Assembly (NCBI RefSeq): GCF_932526225.1
Contig: NC_064037.1
Span: 62,001 to 126,000, forward strand
DNA length: 64,000 bases
From: Nematostella vectensis
Taxonomy: Eukaryota > Cnidaria > Anthozoa > Actiniaria > Edwardsiidae
Direction: 5' to 3'
Below the pieces are notes generated by a model. The model searched no databases, was not told where the DNA came from, and saw only the letters and a list, made by a program, of their open reading frames with translations. The first letter of the stretch is position 1; every line of letters starts with the position of its first letter. Positions 1-11,524 of this stretch are shown piece after piece. Position numbers and translations under genes: made by a program.

Positions 1-81
1 TTTATTTCTATTTATTTTATGCTTTTCACATGATACCAAAACAGCGTCTTTTTTCTTCGCTAATTTGATGTCATGTACACA

Positions 82-88
82 ATAAAAG
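82..88 (+). promoter_or_regulatory. TATA-like ATAAAAG upstream of the conserved structured block
   Basis: ATAAAAG lies just before two perfect small hairpins and about 100 bp before the A-box-like motif. It is retained in almost every unit at the same offset (one unit, near 16705, reads ATAATAG). A TATA element at this spacing could set transcription start, but AT-rich sequence gives such matches by chance. No proximal sequence element was recognised. Confidence 0.25.
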
Positions 89-90
89 AG

Positions 91-124
91 ATGCGCCCGT
101 GCGCATGGCGAGTCCCCAAGGGAC
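91..124 (+). other. Two consecutive perfect hairpins in each unit
   Basis: Hairpin one is ATGCGC-CCGT-GCGCAT (91-106), a 6-bp stem with a 4-base loop. Hairpin two is GTCCC-CAA-GGGAC (112-124), a 5-bp stem with a 3-base loop. They are followed by a T6 run near 150. Both recur at the same offset in every unit. Unit variants include a loop change (near 45930), a stem change GTGTGCAT (near 24724), and GGAAC in the second stem (units 5 and 13). I saw no compensating changes, so they could equally be DNA palindromes or the 5' part of an RNA. Confidence 0.5.
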
Positions 125-159
125 CAAAGACGCCCAAATAGACCTCTATTTTTTGTCAT

Positions 160-430
160 CCACAATCTCGGCGAGCTGTGCGTGGCGTAACCGTATTACA
201 GGCCTGGGATCCTGGTTATTGTCCTCCCCATTAATGCGCGGGTTGGGATAACCTTGCAAGAGTGTTGTACAGCATATTCGCTCGGAAATATCGGTGCTTG
301 GGGCCTTCGGGTTCTTTACAGCCTTCCGTAAAAGCCTTGTGCTGCCATACCGATTGGGTAATCCGTATGTATGGTTTCCGTTTTGTTCTTCAGACCGGGT
401 TCGATCTCAGGCCAATGGGCTTTTTTTTTT
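160..430 (+). ncRNA. Candidate Pol III-type structured non-coding RNA (one per unit, offset ~160-430)
   Basis: This GC-richer block contains TGGCGTAACCG (183-193), close to the A-box consensus, and GGTTCGATCTC (398-408; GGTTCGATCCC in most units), close to the B-box consensus. A T10 run (421-430) 12 bases after the B box could terminate Pol III. Several hairpins are visible: TTTAC-AGCCTTCC-GTAAA near 312-329 and a longer stem with CATAC/GTATG ends near 347-370. A T-arm-like fold around the B box has one mismatch. The A-to-B distance of about 215 bp is far longer than in tRNAs or SINEs. I compared it from memory with 5S, 7SL, 7SK, U1-U6, vault, RNase P and MRP RNA and recognised none. Ends and transcription are inference. 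The same block is present in all 28 complete units. Confidence 0.35.
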
Positions 431-1078
431 AATTCGCTTTTTTTTCTTTGTGCTGGACCCCCTTAATCCTGATAGGTTTTGCGCAAAAATAAAAAAAAAA
501 GTGAGTTTGCAAAGTAAGCTTGCTAGATTTGTTGATTATATGTATTCAATTTGTTCCTAGGAAGTTAACAAAAAACACAAAGCAAAGAGTTTGAGGAAGT
601 AAACAAGTCTGTGAACTTTAATGTTCTATTTGAAGGGGCGCATTTTGTACAGGGAAGCATACATAGAATGCTTAACTGGTGGAGAGGGGAGAGGTAACAG
701 TTTATTGAGCATAATGTCAACAATAGCAGGGGGAAGAGAGGGGCACTCTCTATATACAATATTGCAGTTGTTACCTATAATTAAATAAGTTTGTAACATG
801 TCTTTGTTTTTTAAGCAAGGTCTATTTCTGAGACAAGCAAACTCAAGTAAGGCTGTTAAAATAACAGGTGAGTGTTAAAAGAAAAACAATTATCTGATTA
901 GAAAACTACTGTAGATTCGTTTGCACCAAAATAAGAACAAACTTCATTTTGTTTGTTATTTATGAGGAACGAGATAAGCTCTACAAAGCCATAAAGAAAT
1001 ATGTATTGCTCATCTAAATTATACAAGTAAATAATAATATTAAAAAAGAACTACTGTAAGTAATTAGAGTGGTTTTCA
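431..1078 (+). other. Unit spacer with no recognised feature
   Basis: AT-rich with a second T-rich cluster at 438-449 and short purine-rich stretches (near 680-745). I see no ATG-initiated coding frame of useful length, no RNA gene and no recognisable transposon. It carries many of the haplotype-defining variants. The same description applies to this offset in all units except where insertions are listed separately (units 16 and 19). Confidence 0.6.
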
Positions 1079-1082
1079 TTAA

Positions 1083-1191
1083 CCTGTGAAACAAAGTGTG
1101 ATAGTTAAACGGTAATAGTTAGTAAAACACAAAAAAGTACAATAGAATCAGATCACCACAAAGTGTAATACGCTAAAGCGTAGTTCACGGG
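1083..1191. mobile_element. piggyBac-like MITE (109 bp), unit 1 copy
   Basis: TTAA (1079-1082) and TTAA (1192-1195) flank a 109-bp segment starting CCTGTGAA and ending TTCACGGG. The left end has one change from the perfect CCCGTGAA found in other units. TTAA target duplication with CCC...GGG ends is the hallmark of the piggyBac superfamily. It is too short to code, so it would have been mobilised by a transposase encoded elsewhere. It sits at the same place in every unit, so it inserted before the array amplified. Confidence 0.6.
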
Positions 1192-1380
1192 TTAATGAAG
1201 GTTTTGACATTTCAACCTTACATCCACATGAAAGTAATGCCTAATATCGAGAGCCCTACAGTAAGTGTTTTGCAGTCAAGTTGTTTTCTGTTAGTAGGTA
1301 AAAAATTATTCTAAATAATAGTAATCATAGCTATGGTCACCACTTACACATATAGCACTTGTAATGAAAAGAAAGAAAAA

Positions 1381-1390
1381 ATATATATAT
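1381..1390. repeat. Short AT microsatellite (site later expanded and invaded in units 6, 7, 8, 14)
   Basis: A 10-bp (AT)5 run after an A/G-rich stretch (GAAAAGAAAGAAAA). In most units it stays at 8-12 bp. In units 6, 7, 8 and 14 this same position holds long AT tracts and a hammerhead ribozyme. Confidence 0.85.
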
Positions 1391-1526
1391 GCAGTCAAAC
1401 AACAGAATTGCATGATAACCTTGAATATATTGAATAAAGGACTGCAAAAAAACATCTTTTGTACTAGTTGCTTGAATTGACCCTTGGCTATTTTTAGCTG
1501 AATTCCCCTCCCCCTCTAAAAAAGAA

Positions 1527-1542
1527 AATAATAATAATAATA
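1527..1542. repeat. AAT trinucleotide microsatellite
   Basis: AATAATAATAATAATA follows CCCCTCCCCCTC and an A-rich run. Copy number varies between units, with longer versions near 38293, 53356 and 57357, as expected for slippage. Confidence 0.85.
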
Positions 1543-1617
1543 GAACAAAACTAAAAAGAAAACAAACACAGCAGAGACCCCCACGAACAATGTTGATTTT
1601 TTTTTACTTTCCTTTAA

Positions 1618-1904
1618 AGGGGGAGTGTCATGTTTAAGAGATTTGCAATAGCTCTAGAGCCCTGACACAATGAACTTCAGTGAAATTCTAATACTGACTT
1701 ATGAGCTTTTGGTACATGTGGGAGACTTTAAACAAAACAAAAAAAAATGACCACAAACTGTCCATTAACATAGTTTTCAATATAATATTGCATATTATTT
1801 AATAAGGTATTGACAGCTTTTAAAAAGTTCAACTGTTTGTAGACACTTAAAAGCCTACAATAAACACTGACTCGAGACATGCGCAGTACTATGCTGCTGC
1901 CCCT
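1618..1904. mobile_element. TTAA-flanked MITE-like element (~287 bp), unit 1 copy
   Basis: TTAA at 1614-1617 and 1905-1908 bracket a segment starting AGGGGGAG and ending CTGCCCCT, giving an imperfect terminal inverted repeat of AGGGG-N-AG with partial similarity further in. TTAA duplications occur in the piggyBac and Kolobok groups; the AGGG ends do not fit the usual piggyBac CCC start, so the family is uncertain. It has no coding capacity. Present at this offset in every unit except unit 19, where most of it is deleted. Confidence 0.5.
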
Positions 1905-2002
1905 TTAAAGTAAAATACAGCTTTACTTAATCAGCGTAGACAATATTGCGGATTTTGTCAATATTCTAATATGAATATGTCAATATTCTCCCCCCTTACG
2001 TC

Positions 2003-4003
2003 TTTATTTCTATTTATTTTATGCTTTTCACATGATACCAAAACAGCGTCTTTTTTCTTCGCTAATTTGATGTCATGTACACAATAAAAGAGATGCGCCC
2101 GTGCGCATGGCGAGTCCTCAAGGGACCCAAGACACCCAAATAGACCTCTATTTTTTGTCATCCACAATCTCGGCGAGCTGTGCGTGGCGTAACCGTATTA
2201 CAGGCCTGGGATCCTGGTTATTGTCCTCCCCATTAATGCGCGGGTTGGGATAACCTTGCAAGAGTGTTGTACAGCATATTCGCTCGGAAATATCGGTGCT
2301 TGGGGCCTTCGGGTTCTTTACAGCCTTCCGTAAAAGCCTTGTGCTGCCATACCGATTGGGTAATCCGTATGTATGGTTTCCGTTTTGTTCTTCAGACCGG
2401 GTTCGATCCCAGGCCAATGGGCTTTTTTTCTTAATTCGCTTTTTTTTCTTTGTGCTGGACCCCCTTAATCCTGATAGGTTTTGCGCAAAAATAATAAAAA
2501 AAGTGAGTTTGCAAAATAAGCTTGCTAGATTTATTGATTATATGTATTCAATTTGTTCCTAGGAAGTTAACAAAAAACACAAAGCAAAGAGTTTGAGGAA
2601 GTAAACAAGTCTGTGAACTTTAATGTTCTATTTGAAGGGGCGCATTTTGTACAGGGAAGCATACATAGAATGCTTAACTGGTAGAGAGGGGAGAGGTAAC
2701 AGTTTATTGAGCATAATGTCAACAATAGCAGGGGGAAGGGAGGGGCACTCTCTTCATACAATATTGCAGTTGTTACCTATTATTAAATAAGTTTAAAAGA
2801 TATATTTGTTTATTAAGCAAGGTCTATTTCTGAGACAAGCAAACTCAAGTAAGAGCTGTTGAAATAACAGGTGAGTGTTAAAAAAAAACAATTATCTGAT
2901 TAGAAAACTAATGTAGATTCCTTTGCACCAAATAAGAACAAACTTCATTTTGTTTGTTATTTATGAGGAACGAGATGAGCTCTACAAGGCCAAGAAGAAA
3001 TATGTATTGCTCATCTAAATTATACAAGTAAATAATAATATTAAAAAAGAATTACTGTAAGTAATTAGAGTGGTTTTTATTAACCCGTGAAACAAAGTGC
3101 GATAGTTAAACGGTAATAGTTAGTAAAACACAAAAACGAACAATAGAATCAGATCACAACAAAGTGTAATACGCTAAAGCGTAGTTCACGGGTTAATGAA
3201 GGTTTTGACATTTCAACCTTACATCCACATGAAAGTAATGCCTAATATCGAGTGCCCTACAGTAAGTGTTTTGCAGTCAAGTTGTTTTCTGTTAGTAGGT
3301 AAAAAATTATTCTAAATAATAGTAATCATAGCTATGGTCACCACTTACACATATAGCACTTGTAATGAAAAGAAAGAAAAAATATATATATGCAGTCAAA
3401 CAACAGAATTGCATGATAACCTTGAATATATTGAATAAAGGACAGCAAAAAAACATCTTTTGTACTAGTTGCTTGAATTGACCCTTGGCTATTTTTAGCT
3501 GAATTCCCCTCCCCCTCTAAAAAAGAAAATAATAATAATAATAGCACAAAACTAAAAAGAAAACAAACACAGCAGAGACCCCCACCAACAATTTTGATTT
3601 TTTTTACTTTCCTTTAAAGGGGGAGTGTCATGTTTAAGAGATTTGCAATAGCTCTAGAGCCCTAACACAATGAACTTCAGTGAAATTCTAATACTGACTT
3701 ATGAGCTTTTGTTACATGTGGGAGACTTTAAACAAAACAAAAAAAAAATGACCACAAACTGTCCATTAACATAGTTTTCAATATAATATTGCATATTATT
3801 TAATAAGGTATTGACAGCTTTTAAAAAGTTCAACTGTTTGTAGACACTTAAAAGCCTACAATAAACACTGACTCGAGACATGCGCAATACTATGCTGCTG
3901 CTCCTTTAAAGTAAAATACAGCTTTACTTAGTCAGCGTAGACAATATTGCGAATTTTGTCAATATTCTAATATGAATATGTCAATATTCTCCCCCCTTAC
4001 GTC
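2003..4003 (+). repeat. Array unit 2 (haplotype I)
   Basis: 2001 bp. Haplotype I variants: GAGCTGTTGAAATAAC, AAGGCCAAGAAG, AATTACTG and TTAACCCGTGAA. The second hairpin reads GTCCTCAAGGGAC. Confidence 0.95.
3084..3192. mobile_element. piggyBac-like MITE, unit 2 copy with perfect outer ends
   Basis: Flanked by TTAA at 3080-3083 and 3193-3196. The left end CCCGTGAA and right end TTCACGGG are perfect inverted repeats, confirming the signature seen with one change in unit 1. Confidence 0.65.
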
Positions 4004-6005
4004 TTTATTTCTATTTATTTTATGCTTTTCACATGATACCAAAACAGCGTCTTTTTTCTTCGCTAATTTGATGTCATGTACACAATAAAAGAGATGCGCC
4101 CGTGCGCATGGCGAGTCCCCAAGGGACCCAAGACACCCAAATAGAACTCTATTTTTTGTCATCCACAATCTCGGCGAGCTGTGCGTGGCGTAACCGTATT
4201 ACAGGCCTGGGATCCTGGTTATTGTCCTCCCCATTAATGCGCGGGTTGGGATAACCTTGCAAGAGTGTTGTACAGCATATTCGCTCGGAAATATCGGTGC
4301 TTGGGGCCTTCGGGTTCTTTACAGCCTTCCGTAAAATCCTTGTGCTTCCATACCGATTGGGTAATCCGTATGTATGGTTTCCGTTTTGTTCTTCAGACCA
4401 GGTTCGGTCCCAGGCCAATGGGCTTTTTTTTTTAATTCGCTTTTTTTTCTTTGTGCTGGACCCCCTTAATCCTGATAGGTTTTGCGCAAAAATAATAAAA
4501 AAAAGTGAGTTTGCAAAATAAGCTTGCTAGATTTATTGATTATATGTATTCAATTTGTTCCTAGGAAGTTAACAAAAAACACAAAGCAAAGAGTTTGAGG
4601 AAGTAAACAAGTCTGTGAACTTTAATGTTCTATTTGAAGGGGCGCATTTTGTACAGGGAAGCATACATAGAATGCTTAACTGGTAGAGAGGGGAGAGGTA
4701 ACAGTTTATTGAGCATAATGTCAACAATAGCAGGGGGAAGGGAGGGGCACTCTCTTCATACAATATTGCAGTTGTTACCTATTATTAAATAAGTTTAAAA
4801 GATATATTTGTTTATTAAGCAAGGTCTATTTCTGAGACAAGCAAACTCAAGTAAGAGCTGTTGAAATAACAGGTGAGTGTTAAAAAAAAAACAATTATCT
4901 GATTAGAAAACTAATGTAGATTCCTTTGCACCAAATAAGAACAAACTTCATTTTGTTTGTTATTTATGAGGAACGAGATGAGCTCTACAAGGCCAAGAAG
5001 AAATATGTATTGCTCATCTAAATTATACAAGTAAATAATAATATTAAAAAAGAATTACTGTAAGTAATTAGAGTGGTTTTCATTAACCCGTGAAACAAAG
5101 TGCGATAGTTAAACGGTAATAGTTAGTAAAACACAAAAACGAACAATAGAATCAGATCACAACAAAGTGTAATACGCTAAAGCGTAGTTCACGGGTTAAT
5201 GAAGGTTTTGACATTTCAACCTTACATCCACATGAAAGTAATGCCTAATATCGAGTGCCCTACAGTAAGTGTTTTGCAGTCAAGTTGTTTTCTGTTAGTA
5301 GGTAAAAAATTATTCTAAATAATAGTAATCATAGCTATGGTCACCACTTACACATATAGCACTTGTAATGAAAAGAAAGAAAAAATATATATATGCAGTC
5401 AAACAACAGAATTGCATGATAACCTTGAATATATTGAATAAAGGACAGCAAAAAAACATCTTTTGTACTAGTTGCTTGAATTGACCCTTGGCTATTTTTA
5501 GCTGAATTCCCCTCCCCCTCTAAAAAAGAAAATAATAATAATAATAGCACAAAACTAAAAAGAAAACAAACACAGCAGAGACCCCCACCAACAATTTAGA
5601 TTTTTTTTACTTTCCTTTAAAGGGGGAGTGTCATGTTTAAGAGATTTGCAATAGCTCTAGAGCCCTGACACAATGAACTTCAGTGAAATTCTAATACTGA
5701 CTTATGAGCTTTTGTTACATGTGGGAGACTTTAAACAAAACCAAAAAAAATGACCACAAACTGTCCATTAACATAGTTTTCAATATAATATTGCATATTA
5801 TTTAGTAAGGTATTGACAGCTTTTAAAAAGTTCAACTGTTTGTAGACACTTAAAAGCCTACAATAAACACTGACTCGAGACATGCGCAGTACTATGCTGC
5901 TGCTCCTTTAAAGTAAAATACAGCTTTACTTAGTCAGCGTAGACAATATTGCGAATTTTGTCAATATTCTAATATGAATATGTCAATATTCTCCCCCCTT
6001 ACGTC
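4004..6005 (+). repeat. Array unit 3 (haplotype I)
   Basis: 2002 bp. The B-box-like motif is changed to GGTTCGGTCCC, and CCAGG precedes it. Shares CTTGTGCTTCC with units 4 and 5. Confidence 0.95.
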
Positions 6006-8007
6006 TTTATTTCTATTTATTTTATGCTTTTCACATGATACCAAAACAGCGTCTTTTTTCTTCGCTAATTTGATGTCATGTACACAATAAAAGAGATGCG
6101 CCCGTGCGCATGGCGAGTCCCCAAGGGACCCAAGACACCCAAATAGACCTCTATTTTTTGTCATCCACAATCTCGGCTAGCTGTGCGTGGCGTAACCGTA
6201 TTACAGGCCTGGGATCCTGGTTATTGTCCTCCCCATTAATGCGCGGGTTGGGATAACCTTGCAAGAGTGTTGTACAGCATATTCGCTCGGAAATATCGGT
6301 GCTTGGGGCCTTCGGGTTCTTTACAGCCTTCCGTAAAATCCTTGTGCTTCCATACCGATTGGGTAATCCGTATGTATGGTTTCCGTTTTGTTCTTCAGAC
6401 CGGGTTCGGTCCCAGGCCAATGGGCTTTTTTTTTTAATTCGCTTTTTTTTCTTTGTGCTGGACCCCCTTAATCCTGATAGGTTTTGCGCAAAAATAATAA
6501 AAAAAAGAGAGTTTGCAAAATAAGCTTGCTAGATTTATTGATTATATGTATTCAATTTGTTCCTAGGAAGTTAACAAAAAACACAAAGCAAAGAGTTTGA
6601 GGAAGTAAACAAGTCTGTGAACTTTAATGTTCTATTTGAAGGGGTGCATTTTGTACAGGGAAGCATACATAGAATGATAAACTGGTGGAGAGGGAAGAGG
6701 TAAAAGTTTATTGAGCATAATTTCAACAATAGCAGGGGGAAGAGAGGGGCACTCTCTTCATACAATATTGCAGTTGTTACCTATTATTAAATAAGTTTAA
6801 AAGATATATTTGTTTATTAAGCAAGGTCTATTTCTGAGACAAGCAAACTCAAGTAAGAGCTGTTGAAATAACAGGTGAGTGTTAAAAAAAAACAATTATC
6901 TGATTAGAAAACTAATGTAGATTCCTTTGCACCAAATAAGAACAAACTTCATTTTGTTTGTTATTTATGAGGAACGAGATGAGCTCTACAAGGCCAAGAA
7001 GAAATATGTATTGCTCATCTAAATTATACAAGTAAATAATAATATTAAAAAAGAATTACTGTAAGTAATTAGAGTGGTTTTCATTAACCCGTGAAACAAA
7101 GTGCGATAGTTAAACGGTAATAGTTAGTAAAACACAAAAACGAACAATAGAATCAGATCACAACAAAGTGTAATACGCTAAAGCGTAGTTCACGGGTTAA
7201 TGAAGGTTTTGACATTTCAACCTTACATCCACATGAAAGTAATGCCTAATATCGAGTGCCCTACAGTAAGTGTTTTGCAGTCAAGTTGTTTTCTGTTAGT
7301 AGGTAAAAAATTATTCTAAATAATAGTAATCATAGCTATGGTCACCACTTACACATATAGCACTTGTAATGAAAAAAAAATAAAAAATATATATATGCAG
7401 TCAAACAACAGAATTGCATGATAACCTTGAATATATTGAATAAAGGACAGCAAAAAAACATCTTTTGTACTAGTTGCTTGAATTGACCCTTGGCTATTTT
7501 TAGCTGAATTCCCCTCCCCCTCTAAAAAAGAAAATAATAATAATAATAGCACAAAACTAAAAAGAAAACAAACACAGCAGAGACCCCCACCAACAATTTA
7601 GATTTTTTTTACTTTCCTTTAAAGGGGGAGTGTCATGTTTAAGAGATTTGCAATAGCTCTAGAGCCCTGACACAATGAACTTCAGTGAAATTCTAATACT
7701 GACTTATGAGCTTTTGTTACATGTGGGAGACTTTAAACAAAACCAAAAAAAATGACCACAAACTGTCCATTAACATAGTTTTCAATATAATATTGCATAT
7801 TATTTAGTAAGGTATTGACAGCTTTTAAAAAGTTCAACTGTTTGTAGACACTTAAAAGCCTACAATAAACACTGACTCGAGACATGCGCAGTACTATGCT
7901 GCTGCTCCTTTAAAGTAAAATACAGCTTTACTTAGTCAGCGTAGACAATATTGCGAATTTTGTCAATATTCTAATATGAATATGTCAATATTCTCCCCCC
8001 TTACGTC
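6006..8007 (+). repeat. Array unit 4 (haplotype I), near-twin of unit 5
   Basis: 2002 bp. Carries GGTTCGGTCCC at the B box and AATGATAAACTGG near 6672, both also found in unit 5. The A-rich run near 7370 lacks the usual GAAAG interruption. Confidence 0.95.
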
Positions 8008-10009
8008 TTTATTTCTATTTATTTTATGCTTTTCACATGATACCAAAACAGCGTCTTTTTTCTTCGCTAATTTGATGTCATGTACACAATAAAAGAGATG
8101 CGCCCGTGCGCATGGCGAGTCCCCAAGGGACCCAAGACACCCAAATAGACCTCTATTTTTTGTCATCCACAATCTCGGCTAGCTGTGCGTGGCGTAACCG
8201 TATTACAGGCCTGGGATCCTGGTTATTGTCCTCCCCATTAATGCGCGGGTTGGGATAACCTTGCAAGAGTGTTGTACAGCATATTCGCTCGGAAATATCG
8301 GTGCTTGGGGCCTTCGGGTTCTTTACAGCCTTCCGTAAAATCCTTGTGCTTCCATACCGATTGGGTAATCCGTATGTATGGTTTCCGTTTTGTTCTTCAG
8401 ACCGGGTTCGGTCCCAGGCCAATGGGCTTTTTTTTTTAATTCGCTTTTTTTTCTTTGTGCTGGACCCCCTTAATCCTGATAGGTTTTGCGCAAAAATAAT
8501 AAAAAAAAGAGAGTTTGCAAAATAAGCTTGCTAGATTTATTGATTATATGTATTCAATTTGTTCCTAGGAAGTTAACAAAAAACACAAAGCAAAGAGTTT
8601 GAGGAAGTAAACAAGTCTGTGAACTTTAATGTTCTATTTGAAGGGGTGCATTTTGTACAGGGAAGCATACATAGAATGATAAACTGGTGGAGAGGGAAGA
8701 GGTAAAAGTTTATTGAGCATAATTTCAACAATAGCAGGGGGAAGAGAGGGGCACTCTCTTCATACAATATTGCAGTTGTTACCTATTATTAAATAAGTTT
8801 AAAAGATATATTTGTTTATTAAGCAAGGTCTATTTCTGAGACAAGCAAACTCAAGTAAGAGCTGTTGAAATAACAGGTGAGTGTTAAAAAAAAACAATTA
8901 TCTGATTAGAAAACTAGTGTAGATTCCTTTGCACCAAATAAGAACAAACTTCATTTTGTTTGTTATTTATGAGGAACGAGATGAGCTCTACAAGGCAAAG
9001 AAGAAATATGTATTGCTCATCTAAATTATACAAGTAAATAATAATATTAAAAAAGAATTACTGTAAGTAATTAGAGTGGTTTTCATTAACCCGTGAAACA
9101 AAGTGCGATAGTTAAACGGTAATAGTTAGTAAAACACAAAAACGAACAATAGAATCAGATCACAACAAAGTGTAATACGCTAAAGCGTAGTTCACGGGTT
9201 AATGAAGGTTTTGACATTTCAACCCTACATCCACATGAAAGTAATGCATAATATCGAGTGCCCTACAGTAAGTGTTTTGCAGTCAAGTTGTTTTCTGTTA
9301 GTAGGTAAAAAATTATTTTAAATAATAGTAATCATAGCTATGGTCACCACTTACACATATAGCACTTGTAATGAAAAGAAAGAAAAAATATATATATGCA
9401 GTCAAACAACAGAATTGCATGATAACCTTGAATATATTGAATAAAGGACTGCAAAAAAACATCTTTTGTACTAGTTGCTTGAATTGACCCTTGGCTATTT
9501 TTAGCTGAATTCCCCTCCCCCTCTAAAAAAGAAAATAATAATAATAATAGAACAAAACTAAAAAGAAAACAAACACAGCAGAGACCCCCACGAACAATGT
9601 TGATTTTTTTTTTACTTTCCTTTAAAGGGGGAGTGTCATGTTTAAGAGATTTGCAATAGCTCTAGAGCCCTGACACAATAAACTTCAGTGAAATTCTAAT
9701 ACTGACTTATGAGCTTTTGTTACATGTGGGAGACTTTAAACAAAACAAAAAAAATGACCACAAACTGTCCATTAACATAGTTTTCAATATAATATTGCAT
9801 ATTATTTAATAAGGTATTGACAGCTTTTAAAAAGTTCAACTGTTTGTAGACACTTAAAAACCTACAATAAACACTGACTCGAGACATGCGCAGTACTATG
9901 CTGCTGCCCCTTTAAAGTAAAATACAGCTTTACTTAGTCAGCGTAGACAAAATTGCGGATTTTGTCAATATTCTAATATGAAGATGTCAATATTCTCCCC
10001 CCTTACGTC
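8008..10009 (+). repeat. Array unit 5 (haplotype I, changing to the unit 6 type near its end)
   Basis: 2002 bp. The first part matches unit 4. From about 9440 onward it carries variants of units 6-8 (GACTGCAAAA, AGAACAAAAC, CACAATAAACTT), so it is a mosaic. Confidence 0.9.
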
Positions 10010-11484
10010 TTTATTTCTATTTATTTTATGCTTTTCACATGATACCAAAACAGCGTCTTTTTTCTTCGCTAATTTGATGTCATGTACACAATAAAAGAGA
10101 TGCGCCCGTGCGCATGGCGAGTCCCCAAGGAACCCAAGACGCCCAAATAGACCTCTATTTTTTGTCATCCACAATCTCGGCGAGCTGTGCGTGGCGTAAC
10201 CGTATTACAGGCCTGGGATCCTGGTTATTGTCCTCCCCATTAATGCGCGAGTTGGGATAACCTTGCAAGAGTGTTGTACAGCATATTCGCTCGGAAATAT
10301 CGGTGCTTGGGGCCTTCGGGTTCTTTACAGCCTTCCGTAAAAGCCTTGTGCTGCCATACCGATTGGGTAATCCGTATGTATGGTTTCCGTTTTGTTCTTC
10401 AGACCGGGTTCGATCCCAGGCCAATGGGCTTTTTTTTTAGTTCGTTTTTTTTTCTTTGTGCTGGACCCCCTTAATCCTGATAGGTTTTGCGCAAAAATAA
10501 TAAAAAAAAGTGAGTTTGCAAAATAAGCTTGCTAGACTTATTGATTATATGTATTCAATTTGTTCCTAGGAAGTTAACAAAAAACACAAAGCAAAGAGTT
10601 TGAGGAAGTAAACACGTCTGTGAACTTTAATGTTCTATTTGAAGGGGCGCATTTTGTACAGGGAAGCATACATAGAATGCTTAACTGTTGGAGAGGGGAG
10701 AGGTAACAGTTTATTGAGCATAATATCAACAATAGCAGGGGGAAGGGAGGGGCACTCTCTTCATACAATATTGCAGTTGTTACCTATTATTAAATAAGTT
10801 TGTAAGATATATTTGTTTATTAAGCAAGGTCTATTTCTGAGACAAGCAAACTCAAGTAAGGCTGTTGAAATAATAGGTGAGTGTTAAAAGAAAAACAATT
10901 ATCTGATTAGAAAACTACTGTAGATTCCTTTGCATCAAAATAAGAACAAACTTCATTTTGTTTGTTATTTATGAGGAACGAGATGAGCTCTACAAAGCCA
11001 TAAAGAAATATGTATTGCTCATCTAAATTATACAAGTAAATAATAATATTAAAAAAGAACTACTGTAAGTAATTAGAGTGGTTTTCATTAACCCGTGAAA
11101 CAAAGTGTGATAGTTAAACTGTAATAGTTAGTAAAACACAAAAAAGTACAATAGAATCAGATCACCACAAAGTGTAATACGCTAAAGCGTAGTTCACGGG
11201 TTAATAAAGGTTTTGACATTTTAACCTTACATCCACATGAAAGTAATGCCTAATATCGAGTGCCCTACAGTAAGTGTTTTGCAGTCAAGTTGTTTTCTGT
11301 TAGTAGGTAAAAAAATATTCTAAATAATAGTAATCATAGCTATGGTCACCACTTACACATATAGAACTTGTAATGAAAAGAAAGAAAATATATATATACA
11401 TATAGAACTTGAAATGAAAAGAAAGAAAATATATATATATATATATATAGTGTTGGTTTGAGAAAAATACAAACTACATAGGTT

Positions 11485-11524
11485 TCCCTACAGGTCTGTT
11501 TCGTGGTTGCCCACTCATCAGGGG

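Larger units (their letters stand above)
1..2002 (+). repeat. Array unit 1 (haplotype II), reference for internal offsets
   Basis: 2002 bp. Haplotype II variants: GGCTGTTAAAATAAC near 850, AAAGCCATAAAG near 985, AACTACTG near 1050 and TTAACCTGTGAA near 1079. The B-box-like motif has the CTC ending (GGTTCGATCTC). The window opens at this landmark, so the unit's true beginning in the biological repeat is arbitrary. Confidence 0.95.

Noticed and set aside
160-430. Identification as 5S rRNA, 7SL, 7SK, U-snRNA, vault, RNase P or MRP RNA
   Set aside because: Sequence landmarks of these families were compared from memory and are absent; the tRNA-like T arm is mismatched and no cloverleaf or anticodon arm could be placed.
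1958-2167. 69-codon minus-strand frame at each unit junction
   Set aside because: Non-ATG start, crosses the hairpins and low-complexity sequence, no protein-like features; persists only because the unit DNA is conserved.
2148-2417. Small conserved open frame of 89 codons on the minus strand, present in nearly every unit
   Set aside because: It starts at TTG, overlaps other open frames on both strands of the same block, has no recognisable domain, and its conservation is explained by homogenisation of the array.
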